This document shows, in pieces, positions 16,222 to 25,191 of a stretch of 64,000 nucleotides of DNA. Position 1 is the stretch's first letter. Every line of letters starts with the position of its first letter. A model generated the notes under the pieces. The model saw only the letters and a list, made by a program, of their open reading frames with translations, had not been told where the DNA came from and did no database searches. A program made the translations under genes and the position numbers. Source of the DNA: JACQFZ01 sp036381895 (GTDB lineage: Bacteria > Pseudomonadota > Gammaproteobacteria > Acidiferrobacterales > Sulfurifustaceae); contig DASVBY010000045.1 of assembly GCA_036381895.1 (NCBI GenBank), positions 1 through 64,000 on the forward strand, in the 5' to 3' direction.

Positions 16222-17220
16222 CTACTCGAAACCAGGCGGCGCGGCCGGCATCGCTTCCTGCCCCGCGGGTCCCTGGTATACCTCGAGCGCGTTCACGACG
16301 TCGCACACGCCCTCGATGTACCAGACGTCGCGCTCGGCCATGCGTTTTTCTTCCCTGGTGGCAACCATCCCGCGCAGCGTCACGCGCCCGTCGCGCACCT
16401 GCGCGTCGATCTGACCCGAATGCACGATGGGATCCTTGTTCAGCACGAGCTCGACCGCATCGCGGATCTCGCCGTCGGTGTCGTGTTCGACCGGCCGGAC
16501 CTGCAGCTCGTTGACAACGTTGCGGCAGCCGGGCGCCCGCCATGCGAGCACGGCGGCAAGGCGCTTGCGGGAACGGCTCCAGACTTCGCCCGAGAGCGTC
16601 ACCACGCCGCCGGCGACCGCCACCTCGAGGCGCCCTTCGGGAGCGTCGGGCGCGCGTTCGACCGCGTCCGGGCTGCCGGCCACGCGACAGTGGATCACCA
16701 TGCGCTGGAAAGATGGCTCCTCGAGAAGCTGCCGGCGGACGGCATCGCGTATCGTGCCATCGCCGAGGGCGGCCGTGGGGCGGACGCGCAGCCGATCGTC
16801 GACGCGCGCCACGCCCTCGACCTGCTTCGCGAGCTCGACGGCTGCGCGCTTCTCCTCGATGTCTTCGAGTTCACCGGCGAGCAGGGCGGCGCCAGCCTGC
16901 AGCTCGATGTCGATCGCAGAGCGCCGCGGATGAACGCGCGGATCGTGCTCCAGCGCCGCGCGCACGTCCTTCTCGATGTCGCTACCGGCACGCACGCGGT
17001 CTTCTCCGTGAACCGCGCCCACGAGCGCGAGCCAGAGTAACGGACAAAGCGCGCCGCCCGCCGTTCCTGTGCTCAGCGAAGTCGCCCGACGCACTGGTGT
17101 TTCCCGGAGCGGCCCTGACCGCCCGGGCTCGCGAGGCGGGGGTGCGGCGCCGACTGCGTGCGGCGGCATGGCCATCCGGACCTGCATGTCCCGCGCGACT
17201 TCGGGCGCGATGCCCGTCAT
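16222..17220 (-). CDS. Periplasmic BON-domain protein (three BON repeats)
   Basis: The protein has 332 residues at the maximal start. Three BON modules are visible, each with the pattern helix, VxVxxGxVxLxGxV and helix. They begin near DIEKDVRAALEHDP, GTIRDAVRRQLLEEP and GEIRDAVELVLNKDP. BON proteins bind membranes and occur in envelope-stress proteins such as OsmY and DolP. A hydrophobic export segment (GGALCPLLWLALVGAVHG) lies about 55 residues from the maximal start, which is too far in. A GTG at 17094 would place it correctly and give about 290 residues. The start is therefore uncertain. Its stop is about 90 nt from that of the YetF-like gene. Confidence 0.78.
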   Translation of the reverse strand: MTGIAPEVARDMQVRMAMPPHAVGAAPPPREPGRSGPLRETPVRRATSLSTGTAGGALCPLLWLALVGAVHGEDRVRAGSDIEKDVRAALEHDPRVHPRRSAIDIELQAGAALLAGELEDIEEKRAAVELAKQVEGVARVDDRLRVRPTAALGDGTIRDAVRRQLLEEPSFQRMVIHCRVAGSPDAVERAPDAPEGRLEVAVAGGVVTLSGEVWSRSRKRLAAVLAWRAPGCRNVVNELQVRPVEHDTDGEIRDAVELVLNKDPIVHSGQIDAQVRDGRVTLRGMVATREEKRMAERDVWYIEGVCDVVNALEVYQGPAGQEAMPAAPPGFE

Positions 17221-17570
17221 CGGGGCGGTGACCGCTTGCGCGGCGGCCGAGCTGCACGGGAATCGTCGGCCGCCGGCGCCTTGGGCGCAGAGGCGGCTGC
17301 AGTGCTACGGTCGACGGGACGCCATGAGGCATCCTCATGCTTCCGACGAGGCGGGTAACGTTCGTGGTGCAGGCGGCGCGGCAGAGGAGCGAATATACCT
17401 GAGCGCGGTACAGGGAAAGTGCCAATTGTGCAACGGATGGAGCTATGTGAGGCTCGCGAGCAACAACGAGACCAAATCGACCGAACAGGCTTCCGCGGCG
17501 CCGCACGCGCCATGGGCAACTGCTTGTCGTCCGCTGGAAGGACGCTTTGGGAAGAACAAAGGAGAGCGCG
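17221..17570. other. Intergenic region before the outer-membrane protein gene
   Basis: I see no gene with recognisable homology in these 350 bases. They hold the upstream regions of the BON gene (minus) and of the beta-barrel gene (plus). An open frame crosses the region but looks like composition only. AAAGGAGA at about 17558-17565 is the ribosome-binding site of the next gene. Confidence 0.5.
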
Positions 17571-18086
17571 ATGAAATTTCCTCTGGTCGTAGCATTGGTA
17601 ACCGCGTTGGCCGCTGGCCCGGTATGTGCACAAGGCGGCCGGCCGGCGAATCCGATCTACTTCGGCGTCAAGGGTGGACTGATCGACCATGACTTTTCGG
17701 GTTTCGACGAGGCGACGAACCTGGGGGTCTTCGTCGGCTACACGCTGTACGAAGACCCGAACGGCTCGTTCTTCGCGGAGGGCGAGTACACGCGGACGCT
17801 GAGCGACGGCGACTACCCCGGCGGCGAATGGGACCTCGAAACCCTCGCGGCGTACGGGGGCTATCGCACGGCCGGCACCTGGTTCGCGATGGCAAAGCTC
17901 GGGTTCGGCTGGTGGGACTTGAACGCGGACGGTGCGGCGACCCCGGCTGAGCGCGACGATACCGACTTCACGTTCGGCGCCGGTGGCGGCTACCGCGTCG
18001 ACCGGGACACGGGGCTGCAGGTCGAATATACCCGCATAGAGAGCGACATCGACGCCCTCTGGTTCAGCTTCTTCACGCGCTTCTAA
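17571..18086 (+). CDS. Small outer-membrane beta-barrel protein
   Basis: The protein has 171 residues. A typical signal peptide ends at about residue 20 (VCA/QGG). It is followed by alternating aromatic and glycine-rich strands (IYFGVKGGLI, LGVFVGYTLY, SFFAEGEYTRTL, FTFGAGGGYRV) and a C-terminal Phe (WFSFFTRF), the usual insertion signal for the BAM complex. Its size suggests an eight-stranded OmpA/OmpX-like barrel. A strong ribosome-binding site (AAAGGAGA) fixes ATG 17571. The specific function is unknown. Confidence 0.8.
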   Translation: MKFPLVVALVTALAAGPVCAQGGRPANPIYFGVKGGLIDHDFSGFDEATNLGVFVGYTLYEDPNGSFFAEGEYTRTLSDGDYPGGEWDLETLAAYGGYRTAGTWFAMAKLGFGWWDLNADGAATPAERDDTDFTFGAGGGYRVDRDTGLQVEYTRIESDIDALWFSFFTRF

Positions 18087-18121
18087 GCGCGCCACGTCGC
18101 TGTTTTTCCGTCGGATTCGTC

Positions 18122-18145
18122 CCCGGGGCCGCTCGCGGCCCCGGG
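18122..18145. repeat. 11-bp perfect inverted repeat after the beta-barrel gene
   Basis: CCCGGGGCCGC (18122-18132) pairs with GCGGCCCCGGG (18135-18145) around a 2-nt centre. It stands 36 nt after the stop and lacks a T-run. It may act as a factor-dependent terminator separating the barrel gene from the cox operon. Confidence 0.5.
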
Positions 18146-18356
18146 CCCGGACAGTCGTTCTGTCTCGACGCGACCCGGATTCGCGCACGCCGGCCTGGGG
18201 TCGCCGTTCCGCCTTTCTGCCGGCCCCCTAGCGGACGCCCACCCGGGATTGGAGTACATTACCTCCGTCGACCGCGGGCGTACGGCGCGTTGCCTTCGTC
18301 CCGCCTTCATCGTCCCGCGACGCTCGATACCTACTCGACAAGGAGGAGCCACCGCG

Positions 18357-18836
18357 ATGACTACCAGTGTTTCCCTGACCGTCAACGGTAAACCGGTGAG
18401 CGCTGAAATCGATCCGCGCATGCTGCTGGTGCAGTTCATTCGCGAGCATCTGGGGCTCACCGGCACTCATGTCGGCTGCGATACCGGGCAATGCGGTGCC
18501 TGCACCGTGTTCGTCGACGGCTACGCGATCAAGTCGTGCATGGTGCTCACCGCGCAGGTGCAGGGTGCAGAAGTGACCACGATCGAAGGTATCGGCGGCC
18601 CGAACGGGGAGATGCACCCGATGCAGGCCGCGTTCAAGGAATGCCACGGTCTGCAATGCGGTTTCTGCACGCCGGGAATGGTCATGAGCGCGATCGACCT
18701 CGTGAAGCGCAACGGCAAGGCGCTCACCGAAGAAACGATCCGGGCGGGGCTCGACGGCAATCTGTGCCGCTGCACCGGGTACCACAACATCGTGAAGGCG
18801 GTGCAGCTCGGCGCCGCGAAGATGCAGGGGGTGTGA
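18357..18836 (+). CDS. coxS: CO-dehydrogenase-type hydroxylase, iron-sulfur subunit
   Basis: The protein has 159 residues and two 2Fe-2S domains. The plant-ferredoxin-like site has C41, C46, C49 and C61 (GCDTGQCGACTVF, then SC). The alpha-helical site has C101, C104, C137 and C139 (QCGFCTPG, then LCRC). It passes electrons from the molybdenum centre in CoxL to FAD in CoxM. AAGGAGGAG about 9 nt upstream fixes ATG 18357. coxL starts 1 nt after its stop. Confidence 0.95.
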   Translation: MTTSVSLTVNGKPVSAEIDPRMLLVQFIREHLGLTGTHVGCDTGQCGACTVFVDGYAIKSCMVLTAQVQGAEVTTIEGIGGPNGEMHPMQAAFKECHGLQCGFCTPGMVMSAIDLVKRNGKALTEETIRAGLDGNLCRCTGYHNIVKAVQLGAAKMQGV

Positions 18837-18837
18837 C

Positions 18838-21234
18838 ATGAATGCACCGAACGACGTGAGCACGGGCTCGGTCATCGGGGCGGCGGTGCGGCGCAAGGAA
18901 GACGCGCGCTTCCTCACCGGCAGCGGCCGCTACACCGACGATATCAGCATGCCCGGGCAGACCTATGCCTATTTCGTCCGTTCGCCGCACGCGCATGCGC
19001 GCATCGTGAGGATCGACAAGAGTGCGGCGCTCAAGGCGCCCGGGGTCCTCGGCGTCTACACCGGCGAGGACCTCGCGGCCGACAAGGTGGGGAGCCTGCC
19101 GTGCGGCTGGCTCATCACCGATGTCCACGGGCAGCCGATGAAGGAACCGCCGCATCCGCCGCTCGCGCAGGGCAAGGTGCGCTACGTCGGCGATCACGTC
19201 GCGGTGGTGATCGCCGAGAGCTACTGGCAGGCCAAGGATGCAGCGGAACTGGTCGACGTCGAGTACGAGCCGCTGCCCGCGGTGGTCGATGCGGTCGAGG
19301 CGCTGCGGCCCGGCGCGCCCGCGGTGCACGAGCAGGCACCCGACAACCTCTGCTACCGCTGGTCGCTCGGGGACAAGGCGGCGACCGACGCGGCGTTCGC
19401 GCAGGCGCACCACGTCACGAAGCTCGATATCGTGAACAACCGGCTCATTCCCAACGCGATCGAGCCGCGCGCCGCGCTCGCGCACTACAGCCGCGGGGAA
19501 GACGCGTACACGCTCTACGTCGCCAATCAGAATCCGCACGTCGAGCGGCTGCTCATGACGGCGTTCGTGCTCGGCCTGCCCGAGCACAAGGTGCGCGTCG
19601 TCGCGCCCGACGTCGGCGGCGGCTTCGGCTCGAAGATCTTTCTCTACGCCGAGGAGACCGTCATCACCTGGGCGTCGAAGAAGATCAACCGCCCGATCAA
19701 GTGGACCGCCGAGCGCGCGGAAGCGTTCCTGAGCGACGCGCACGGGCGCGATCACCACACGCACGCCGAGCTGGCGCTCGACAAGAACGGCAAGTTCCTC
19801 GGCATGCGCGTGAAGACGGTCGCGAACCTGGGCGCGTATCTCTCGACCTTCGGCTCGTCGGTGCCGACGTACCTCTACGGCACGCTCCTCGCCGGGCAGT
19901 ACACCACGCCCGCGATCTACGTCGAGGTCGATGCCGTCTTCACCAACACCGCGCCGGTCGACGCGTACCGTGGCGCCGGCCGGCCGGAGGCGACCTACGT
20001 GGTCGAGCGCCTCGTCTCAACCGCGGCGCGCGAGCTGGGGATCGACCAGGCCGAGATCCGGCGCCGCAACTTCATTACGCAGTTCCCGTACCAGACGCCG
20101 GTCGCGCTGACGTACGACACGGGCGACTACCACGCCTGTCTCGACGGGGCCATCAAGCTCGCCGACGTGGCCGGCTTTCCCAAGCGCCGTGCGGAGGCCG
20201 AGAAGCGCGGCAAGCTTCGCGGGCTCGGCTACTCCACTTATATCGAAGCGTGCGGGCTCGCGCCGTCGAACATCGCCGGTGCGCTCGGCGCCCGGGCGGG
20301 GCTGTTCGAGGTCGGCGAGATCCGCGTCAACCCGACAGGCACCGTGACCGTCTTCACCGGGTCGCACAGTCACGGCCAGGGGCACGAGACCACCTTCGCG
20401 CAGGTGGTCGCGGGCCGGCTCGGCATTCCGATCGAGAGCGTCGACGTGGTGCACGGCGATACCGGACGCATCCCTTTCGGGATGGGTACGTACGGCTCGC
20501 GCTCGATCGCGGTCGGCGGCACCGCGATCATGAAGGCGCTCGACAAGATCGAGGCGAAGGGCAAGAAGATCGCGGCGCACCTGCTCGAGGCGGCGGAGAG
20601 CGACATCGAGTTCAAGGACGGCGTGTTCCGCGTCGCCGGCACGGACAAGAGCATCCCGTTCGCACAGGTGGCGCTGGCCGCCTACGTGCCGCACAACTAC
20701 CCGCTCGACAAGCTCGAGCCGGGACTGAACGAGACCGCATTCTACGATCCGGCCAACTTCACGTACCCCGCGGGCGCGCACATCTGCGAGGTCGAAGTGG
20801 ATCCGGAAACGGGGGTGGTCGAGATCGTGAACTTCACGGCGGTCGACGACTTCGGCAACGTCATCAACCCGATGATCGTCGAGGGTCAGGTGCACGGCGG
20901 CATCGCGCAAGGCATCGGCCAGGCGCTGCTCGAGCAAGCGATCTACGACAAGCAGTCGGGGCAGCTCGTGACCGGCAGCTACATGGACTACGCGTTGCCG
21001 CGCGCGGACGACCTGCCGAGCTTCCGGGTCGACACCCGCGTGACGCCCTGTACCCACAATCCGCTCGGGGTGAAGGGCTGCGGCGAGGCCGGCGCCATCG
21101 GCTCGCCGCCCGCCGTGATCGAGGCCATCATCGACGCGCTCGCACCGCTCGGCGTGAAGGACATTCCGATGCCGGCCACACCGGAGGCGGTCTGGCGCGC
21201 GATTCAGCAGGCCCGGGGTCGGGCGGCGGCCTGA
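18838..21234 (+). CDS. coxL: CO-dehydrogenase-type molybdenum hydroxylase, large subunit (form II)
   Basis: The protein has 798 residues and belongs to the xanthine oxidase family of molybdopterin-cytosine-dinucleotide enzymes. The active-site loop reads AYRGAGR (376-382). This is the form II signature; form I CO dehydrogenases have AYXCSFR with the copper-binding cysteine. Conserved cofactor segments such as GGGFGSK and GQGHETTFAQ are present, as is the C-terminal GVKGCGEAGAIGSPPAV with the catalytic Glu. The S-L-M gene order also fits form II. Real CO oxidation by form II enzymes is doubtful, so the substrate should be considered unknown. Confidence 0.93.
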   Translation: MNAPNDVSTGSVIGAAVRRKEDARFLTGSGRYTDDISMPGQTYAYFVRSPHAHARIVRIDKSAALKAPGVLGVYTGEDLAADKVGSLPCGWLITDVHGQPMKEPPHPPLAQGKVRYVGDHVAVVIAESYWQAKDAAELVDVEYEPLPAVVDAVEALRPGAPAVHEQAPDNLCYRWSLGDKAATDAAFAQAHHVTKLDIVNNRLIPNAIEPRAALAHYSRGEDAYTLYVANQNPHVERLLMTAFVLGLPEHKVRVVAPDVGGGFGSKIFLYAEETVITWASKKINRPIKWTAERAEAFLSDAHGRDHHTHAELALDKNGKFLGMRVKTVANLGAYLSTFGSSVPTYLYGTLLAGQYTTPAIYVEVDAVFTNTAPVDAYRGAGRPEATYVVERLVSTAARELGIDQAEIRRRNFITQFPYQTPVALTYDTGDYHACLDGAIKLADVAGFPKRRAEAEKRGKLRGLGYSTYIEACGLAPSNIAGALGARAGLFEVGEIRVNPTGTVTVFTGSHSHGQGHETTFAQVVAGRLGIPIESVDVVHGDTGRIPFGMGTYGSRSIAVGGTAIMKALDKIEAKGKKIAAHLLEAAESDIEFKDGVFRVAGTDKSIPFAQVALAAYVPHNYPLDKLEPGLNETAFYDPANFTYPAGAHICEVEVDPETGVVEIVNFTAVDDFGNVINPMIVEGQVHGGIAQGIGQALLEQAIYDKQSGQLVTGSYMDYALPRADDLPSFRVDTRVTPCTHNPLGVKGCGEAGAIGSPPAVIEAIIDALAPLGVKDIPMPATPEAVWRAIQQARGRAAA

Positions 21235-21319
21235 GCGGCCGTTCGAGGCGAACTGATCGGCGCTTCGCTCCGGAGGTGCGGCTGCGCAGCCGGGGCGGAC
21301 ACAGCGAGAGGAGAAGAAC

Positions 21320-22114
21320 ATGTACGCATTCGAGTTTCATCGTGCGAAGAGCGTGGAGGAGGCCGTGGCGCTGCTCGCGCAGACCCAGGGCAAGCTCATC
21401 GCCGGCGGGCAGAGCCTGCTCGGAGCCATGAAGCTGCGGTTGTCGTCGCCGCCGAGCGTGATCGATCTCGGGGGCATCGCGGAGCTGCGCGGCATACGCA
21501 AGGAGAAGGATGCGATCGTGATCGGGGCCACCACGCGTCACGCGGAAGTGGCGGCGTCGCCCGAGGTACGGCGCGCGATCCCCGCGCTCGCGGCGCTCGC
21601 CGAGGGCATCGGCGACCGCCAGGTGCGCAACCTGGGAACGCTCGGCGGCTCGCTCGCGAACAACGATCCGGCGGCCGACTACCCGGCCGGCGTGCTCGGG
21701 CTCGGCGCCACGGTGCGGACCAACAAGCGCGCGATCGCGGCGGACGACTTCTTCCGCGGCATGTACGAGACCGCGCTCGGCGACGACGAGATCATTACCG
21801 CCGTGAGCTTCCCGATCCCGCGGCGCGCGGCTTACGTCAAGTTTCCCAATCCCGCGTCGCGCTTCGCGCTGGTCGGCGTCTTCGTCGCCGATACGGCGGG
21901 GGGCATGCGCGTCGCCGTGACCGGGGCCGCGCCGAGCGTGTTCCGCGCGACGGAGATGGAGGCCGCGCTCACGAAGAACTTCGCCCCCGATGCGGTCAGG
22001 GGCGTGAGCATCGACCCCGGGAAGCTCAATAGCGACATTCACGCGAGCGCCGAGTACCGGGCGCACCTGATCGGCGTGCTCGCGGCGCGCGCGGTGGCGC
22101 AGGCGGCGAAGTAG
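21320..22114 (+). CDS. coxM: CO-dehydrogenase-type hydroxylase, FAD subunit
   Basis: The protein has 264 residues, slightly short for CoxM. The FAD-binding motifs of the family are AGGQSLL (near residue 30) and TLGGSLANNDPAADYPA (near 110). This subunit accepts electrons from CoxS and passes them to the respiratory chain. It follows coxL after an 85-nt gap and has a good ribosome-binding site (GAGAGGAGAAG). Confidence 0.94.
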   Translation: MYAFEFHRAKSVEEAVALLAQTQGKLIAGGQSLLGAMKLRLSSPPSVIDLGGIAELRGIRKEKDAIVIGATTRHAEVAASPEVRRAIPALAALAEGIGDRQVRNLGTLGGSLANNDPAADYPAGVLGLGATVRTNKRAIAADDFFRGMYETALGDDEIITAVSFPIPRRAAYVKFPNPASRFALVGVFVADTAGGMRVAVTGAAPSVFRATEMEAALTKNFAPDAVRGVSIDPGKLNSDIHASAEYRAHLIGVLAARAVAQAAK

Positions 22115-22135
22115 GGCGCGCGTGCGCTCGCAGCG

Positions 22136-22185
22136 GCCGCGAACGCCGGACGCCGGCAGTAATTGCGCGGCGCGGCGTTCGCGGC
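22136..22185. repeat. 13-bp perfect inverted repeat between coxM and coxD
   Basis: GCCGCGAACGCCG (22136-22148) is exactly repeated in inverted orientation at 22173-22185, with a 24-nt loop that can itself pair. It stands 21 nt after coxM and 156 nt before coxD. There is no T-run. A role in partial termination or in differential mRNA stability between the structural and maturation genes is inferred. Confidence 0.5.
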
Positions 22186-22341
22186 GGCACTGCGCCCGCG
22201 AAGCGGCGCGCGCCAGGCGGTTCTTGCGTCGAGGTGCGCCTGATCCTCGTGCGCGGCACAGCGCCCCGTTTGGCCCGCGAATGGCGTAAGATTGTCCGGT
22301 ATCCATCGCGTCCCGCGTCCGTCCGCAGCTCGATAGTTCTC

Positions 22342-23253
22342 ATGGTCGAACTCAAGCCCGTTCCCGCCTCGGTTGACGAGGTGCTAGCGCTCCTGGCTTC
22401 ACAGGATTACGTCGCCGAGCGGCGCCTCGCCACCACCGTTTTTCTCGCGCTGCGCATGGGCCGGCCGCTGTTCCTCGAGGGCGAAGCCGGGGTGGGGAAG
22501 ACCGAGATCGCGAAAGTGCTCGCGCAGGGGCTCGGGCGGCGGCTCGTGCGGCTGCAATGCTACGAAGGACTCGACGTCGCAGCCGCGGTCTATGAGTGGA
22601 ACTACCCGCGGCAGATGATCGAGATCCGGCTCGCCGAGGCGGCGGGCGAGGCGCGGCGGGAGCGGCTCGCCGCCGACATCTTCACGGAGCGCTTCCTCAT
22701 CAAGCGCCCGCTGCTGCAGGCCTTGAGCGCCGACGGCGCCGCGCCGGTGCTGTTGATCGACGAGCTCGACCGGACCGACGAGCCGTTCGAAGCCTACCTG
22801 CTCGAGGTGTTGTCCGACTTCCAGGTGAGCATTCCCGAGCTCGGCACCATCAAGGCGGCCGAGCCGCCGATCGTCGTCATCACCTCGAACCGGACGCGCG
22901 AGATCCACGACGCCGTCAAGCGCCGCTGCCTCTACCACTGGGTCGACTATCCGGACAAGGAACGCGAGCTCGATATCGTGCAGCGCAAGGTGCCGGAGGC
23001 GGGGGCGCGGCTGAGCCGCGAGATCGTCGCGTTCGTCGCGCGGCTGCGCGCGCTGGATCTCTACAAGCTCCCGGGCGTCGCCGAGACCATCGACTGGACG
23101 CGCGCGCTCACGGCGCTCGACCGCACGAGCCTCGATCCCGACGCGGTCGCGGCGACGCTCGGCGTGCTGCTCAAGTACCAGGACGACATCGCGAAGCTCG
23201 ACCCGGCCGCCGTCACGCGGCTCGTCGGCGAGGCGCGCGCCGAAGCGAGCTAG
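22342..23253 (+). CDS. coxD: MoxR-family AAA+ ATPase, CoxD-like maturation factor
   Basis: The protein has 303 residues. The Walker A motif is GEAGVGKT (47-54), and a Walker B LLIDELDR and sensor-1 VITSNRTREI follow. In carboxidotrophs CoxD is an AAA+ chaperone that works with CoxE to assemble the sulfur/metal part of the CoxL active site. ATG 22342 begins the homologous part; the frame is open further upstream but without similarity. coxE follows 124 nt after the stop. Confidence 0.92.
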   Translation: MVELKPVPASVDEVLALLASQDYVAERRLATTVFLALRMGRPLFLEGEAGVGKTEIAKVLAQGLGRRLVRLQCYEGLDVAAAVYEWNYPRQMIEIRLAEAAGEARRERLAADIFTERFLIKRPLLQALSADGAAPVLLIDELDRTDEPFEAYLLEVLSDFQVSIPELGTIKAAEPPIVVITSNRTREIHDAVKRRCLYHWVDYPDKERELDIVQRKVPEAGARLSREIVAFVARLRALDLYKLPGVAETIDWTRALTALDRTSLDPDAVAATLGVLLKYQDDIAKLDPAAVTRLVGEARAEAS

Positions 23254-23377
23254 GACGAAGAAACGATGACTCCGACTTCGATTGCCGACGAAGCGAAGCG
23301 CGAGCATTGCATCACTCCGTTTCCCGCGTGCCGCCCGTTGTCTCCCCGGCGGGCGGCGCGGCGGCGGGAATAGCGGT

Positions 23378-24592
23378 ATGTCGACCGGAGCGGGACAGCT
23401 CGCCGACAACATCGTGCACTTCGCGCGGGTGCTGCGCCGCGCCGGGCTCCCCATCGGACCGGCGAAAGTGATCGACGCCATCCACGCGGTACAGGCGGTC
23501 GGCATCGAACGGCGCGACGATTTTCGCCACGCGCTCGCCGCGGTCCTGGTCAACCGGCGCGAGCATGAGGAGTTGTTCGATCAGGCGTTCGAGATGTTCT
23601 GGCGCGATCCGTACCGCATCGAGCAGGCGCTGCAGGAGCTGCTGCGCCTGCTGGGCGGGCTGCGCCGCGTCGAGATGCCGCCGCCGAAGCTCGCCGAGCG
23701 CGTCGCGCGGGCGCTGCTGCCGGGCGGCCTGCGGGTTCCGCGCCCGGCCGAAGAACGGCCGCCCGAGCTCGAAGCGGACGCGCGTTTCACGGTGTCGGCG
23801 CGCGAAGTGCTGCAGCACAAGGACTTCGCCGCCATGACCCCCGAGGAGCTCGCGGAGGCGAAGGAGATGCTGCGCCAGCTGCGGCTGCCGCTGCCGCAGC
23901 TCGCGTCGCGGCGGCTGCGCCCGGATGCGCGCGGCGCGCGCGTCGACCTGCGCGCGACCATGCGTCAGATGGCGCGCCAGCCGGACGGCGTGATCGCGCT
24001 GCAGCACCGCTCGCCGCAGCGGCGCCATCCGACGCTGGTCGTGCTGTGCGACATTTCGGGCTCCATGGAGAGCTACACGCGCATGCTGCTGCACTTCGTG
24101 CATGCGATCACCAACGATCGCGACCGGGTGTACACGTTCCTGTTCGGCACGCGGCTCACCCACATCACGCGGCACCTGCGGCATCGCGACGTCGACGTCG
24201 CGCTCGCCGGCGTCACGGCCGCGGTCGCCGACTGGGCGGGCGGTACGCGCATCGGCGCGTGCCTCAAGGAGTTCAACCAGCGCTGGGCGCGGCGGCTGCT
24301 CGGACAGGGCGCCGTCGTGCTCCTCATCAGCGACGGCCTCGACAGCGACGCGGCGGAAGGGCTCGCGCCGGAAATGGAGCGGCTCGCCAGGTCGAGCCGG
24401 CAGTTGATCTGGCTCAATCCGCTGCTGCGCTACGCCGGGTTCGAGGCGAAACCCGCCGGCATACGCGCGATGCTGCCGCACGTGGATGCGTTCCTGCCGG
24501 TGCACAATCTCGTGAGCCTCGCGCGCCTTGGCGAAGCGTTGAGCGCGCTCGGCGGCACGCGCCGCGGCTATCCGCAGCGATCCGCGGCCTAG
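23378..24592 (+). CDS. coxE: von Willebrand factor A domain protein CoxE
   Basis: The protein has 404 residues. The C-terminal VWA domain starts with a MIDAS motif DISGSMESY (D225), followed by GGTRIGACLKEF and SDGLDSDAAEG. The N-terminal half is helical and charged. VWA proteins of this family partner with MoxR ATPases, here CoxD, in hydroxylase maturation. The homologous part begins at ATG 23378. coxG follows after 20 nt. Confidence 0.9.
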   Translation: MSTGAGQLADNIVHFARVLRRAGLPIGPAKVIDAIHAVQAVGIERRDDFRHALAAVLVNRREHEELFDQAFEMFWRDPYRIEQALQELLRLLGGLRRVEMPPPKLAERVARALLPGGLRVPRPAEERPPELEADARFTVSAREVLQHKDFAAMTPEELAEAKEMLRQLRLPLPQLASRRLRPDARGARVDLRATMRQMARQPDGVIALQHRSPQRRHPTLVVLCDISGSMESYTRMLLHFVHAITNDRDRVYTFLFGTRLTHITRHLRHRDVDVALAGVTAAVADWAGGTRIGACLKEFNQRWARRLLGQGAVVLLISDGLDSDAAEGLAPEMERLARSSRQLIWLNPLLRYAGFEAKPAGIRAMLPHVDAFLPVHNLVSLARLGEALSALGGTRRGYPQRSAA

Positions 24593-24612
24593 CGGCCGCA
24601 AAGGAAACGAGC

Positions 24613-25155
24613 ATGGAGATGTCGAGCAGCCGGACGATTCCCGCCTCTCAGGAGCAGACCTGGCAGGCGCTCAACGACCCCGAGGTGCTCAAGGCCGCGA
24701 TTCCGGGGTGCGAGAGCATCGAGAAGCTTTCCGAGACGGAGTACCAGATCGTCATGGCGGCGAAGGTCGGGCCGGTGAGCGCGCGCTTCCGGGGGCGTAT
24801 GCTGTTGAGCGACATCGACGCGCCGAGCGCCTACACGCTTACCTTCGAAGGGCAGGGCGGCGCGGCGGGCTTCGCCAAGGGCGGCGCATCGGTACGGCTG
24901 GTGCCGGAGGACCACGGCACCACGCGGCTCGAATACACGGTCAACGCCCAGGTCGGCGGCAAGCTCGCGCAGATCGGCTCGCGGCTGATCGACGGCGCGG
25001 CGAAAAAGATGGCGGACGAGTTCTTCGCGGCGTTCGCCGCGCAGCTCGCCGGCGGGCCCGAGGGCTCGGCGGCCGGAACCGACGCGACGGTTCCGGGCGA
25101 CGGCGCCGACGGCGGCGCGAAGAAGAGGGGGTGGTGGCGGCGCCGCCGCGAATAG
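24613..25155 (+). CDS. coxG: CoxG family SRPBCC protein
   Basis: The protein has 180 residues. A START/SRPBCC-type fold covers about residues 1-145, with the CoxG phrases LNDPEVLKAAIPGCE, VGPVSARFRG and SRLIDGAAKKMADEFF. It ends in a Gly/Ala-rich linker and a strongly basic tail (KKRGWWRRRR). CoxG is reported to help anchor CO dehydrogenase to the membrane, and the basic tail would suit contact with phospholipid. The anchoring role here is inferred. Confidence 0.9.
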   Translation: MEMSSSRTIPASQEQTWQALNDPEVLKAAIPGCESIEKLSETEYQIVMAAKVGPVSARFRGRMLLSDIDAPSAYTLTFEGQGGAAGFAKGGASVRLVPEDHGTTRLEYTVNAQVGGKLAQIGSRLIDGAAKKMADEFFAAFAAQLAGGPEGSAAGTDATVPGDGADGGAKKRGWWRRRRE

Positions 25156-25191
25156 GCGCGCCGCAATGTACAGTCTGGCGGAGGTGAGCCT

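Noticed and set aside
17069..17692. Open frame across the gap before the outer-membrane protein gene
   Set aside because: It shows no domain or plausible ribosome-binding site, and it overlaps the real, well-supported gene at 17571.
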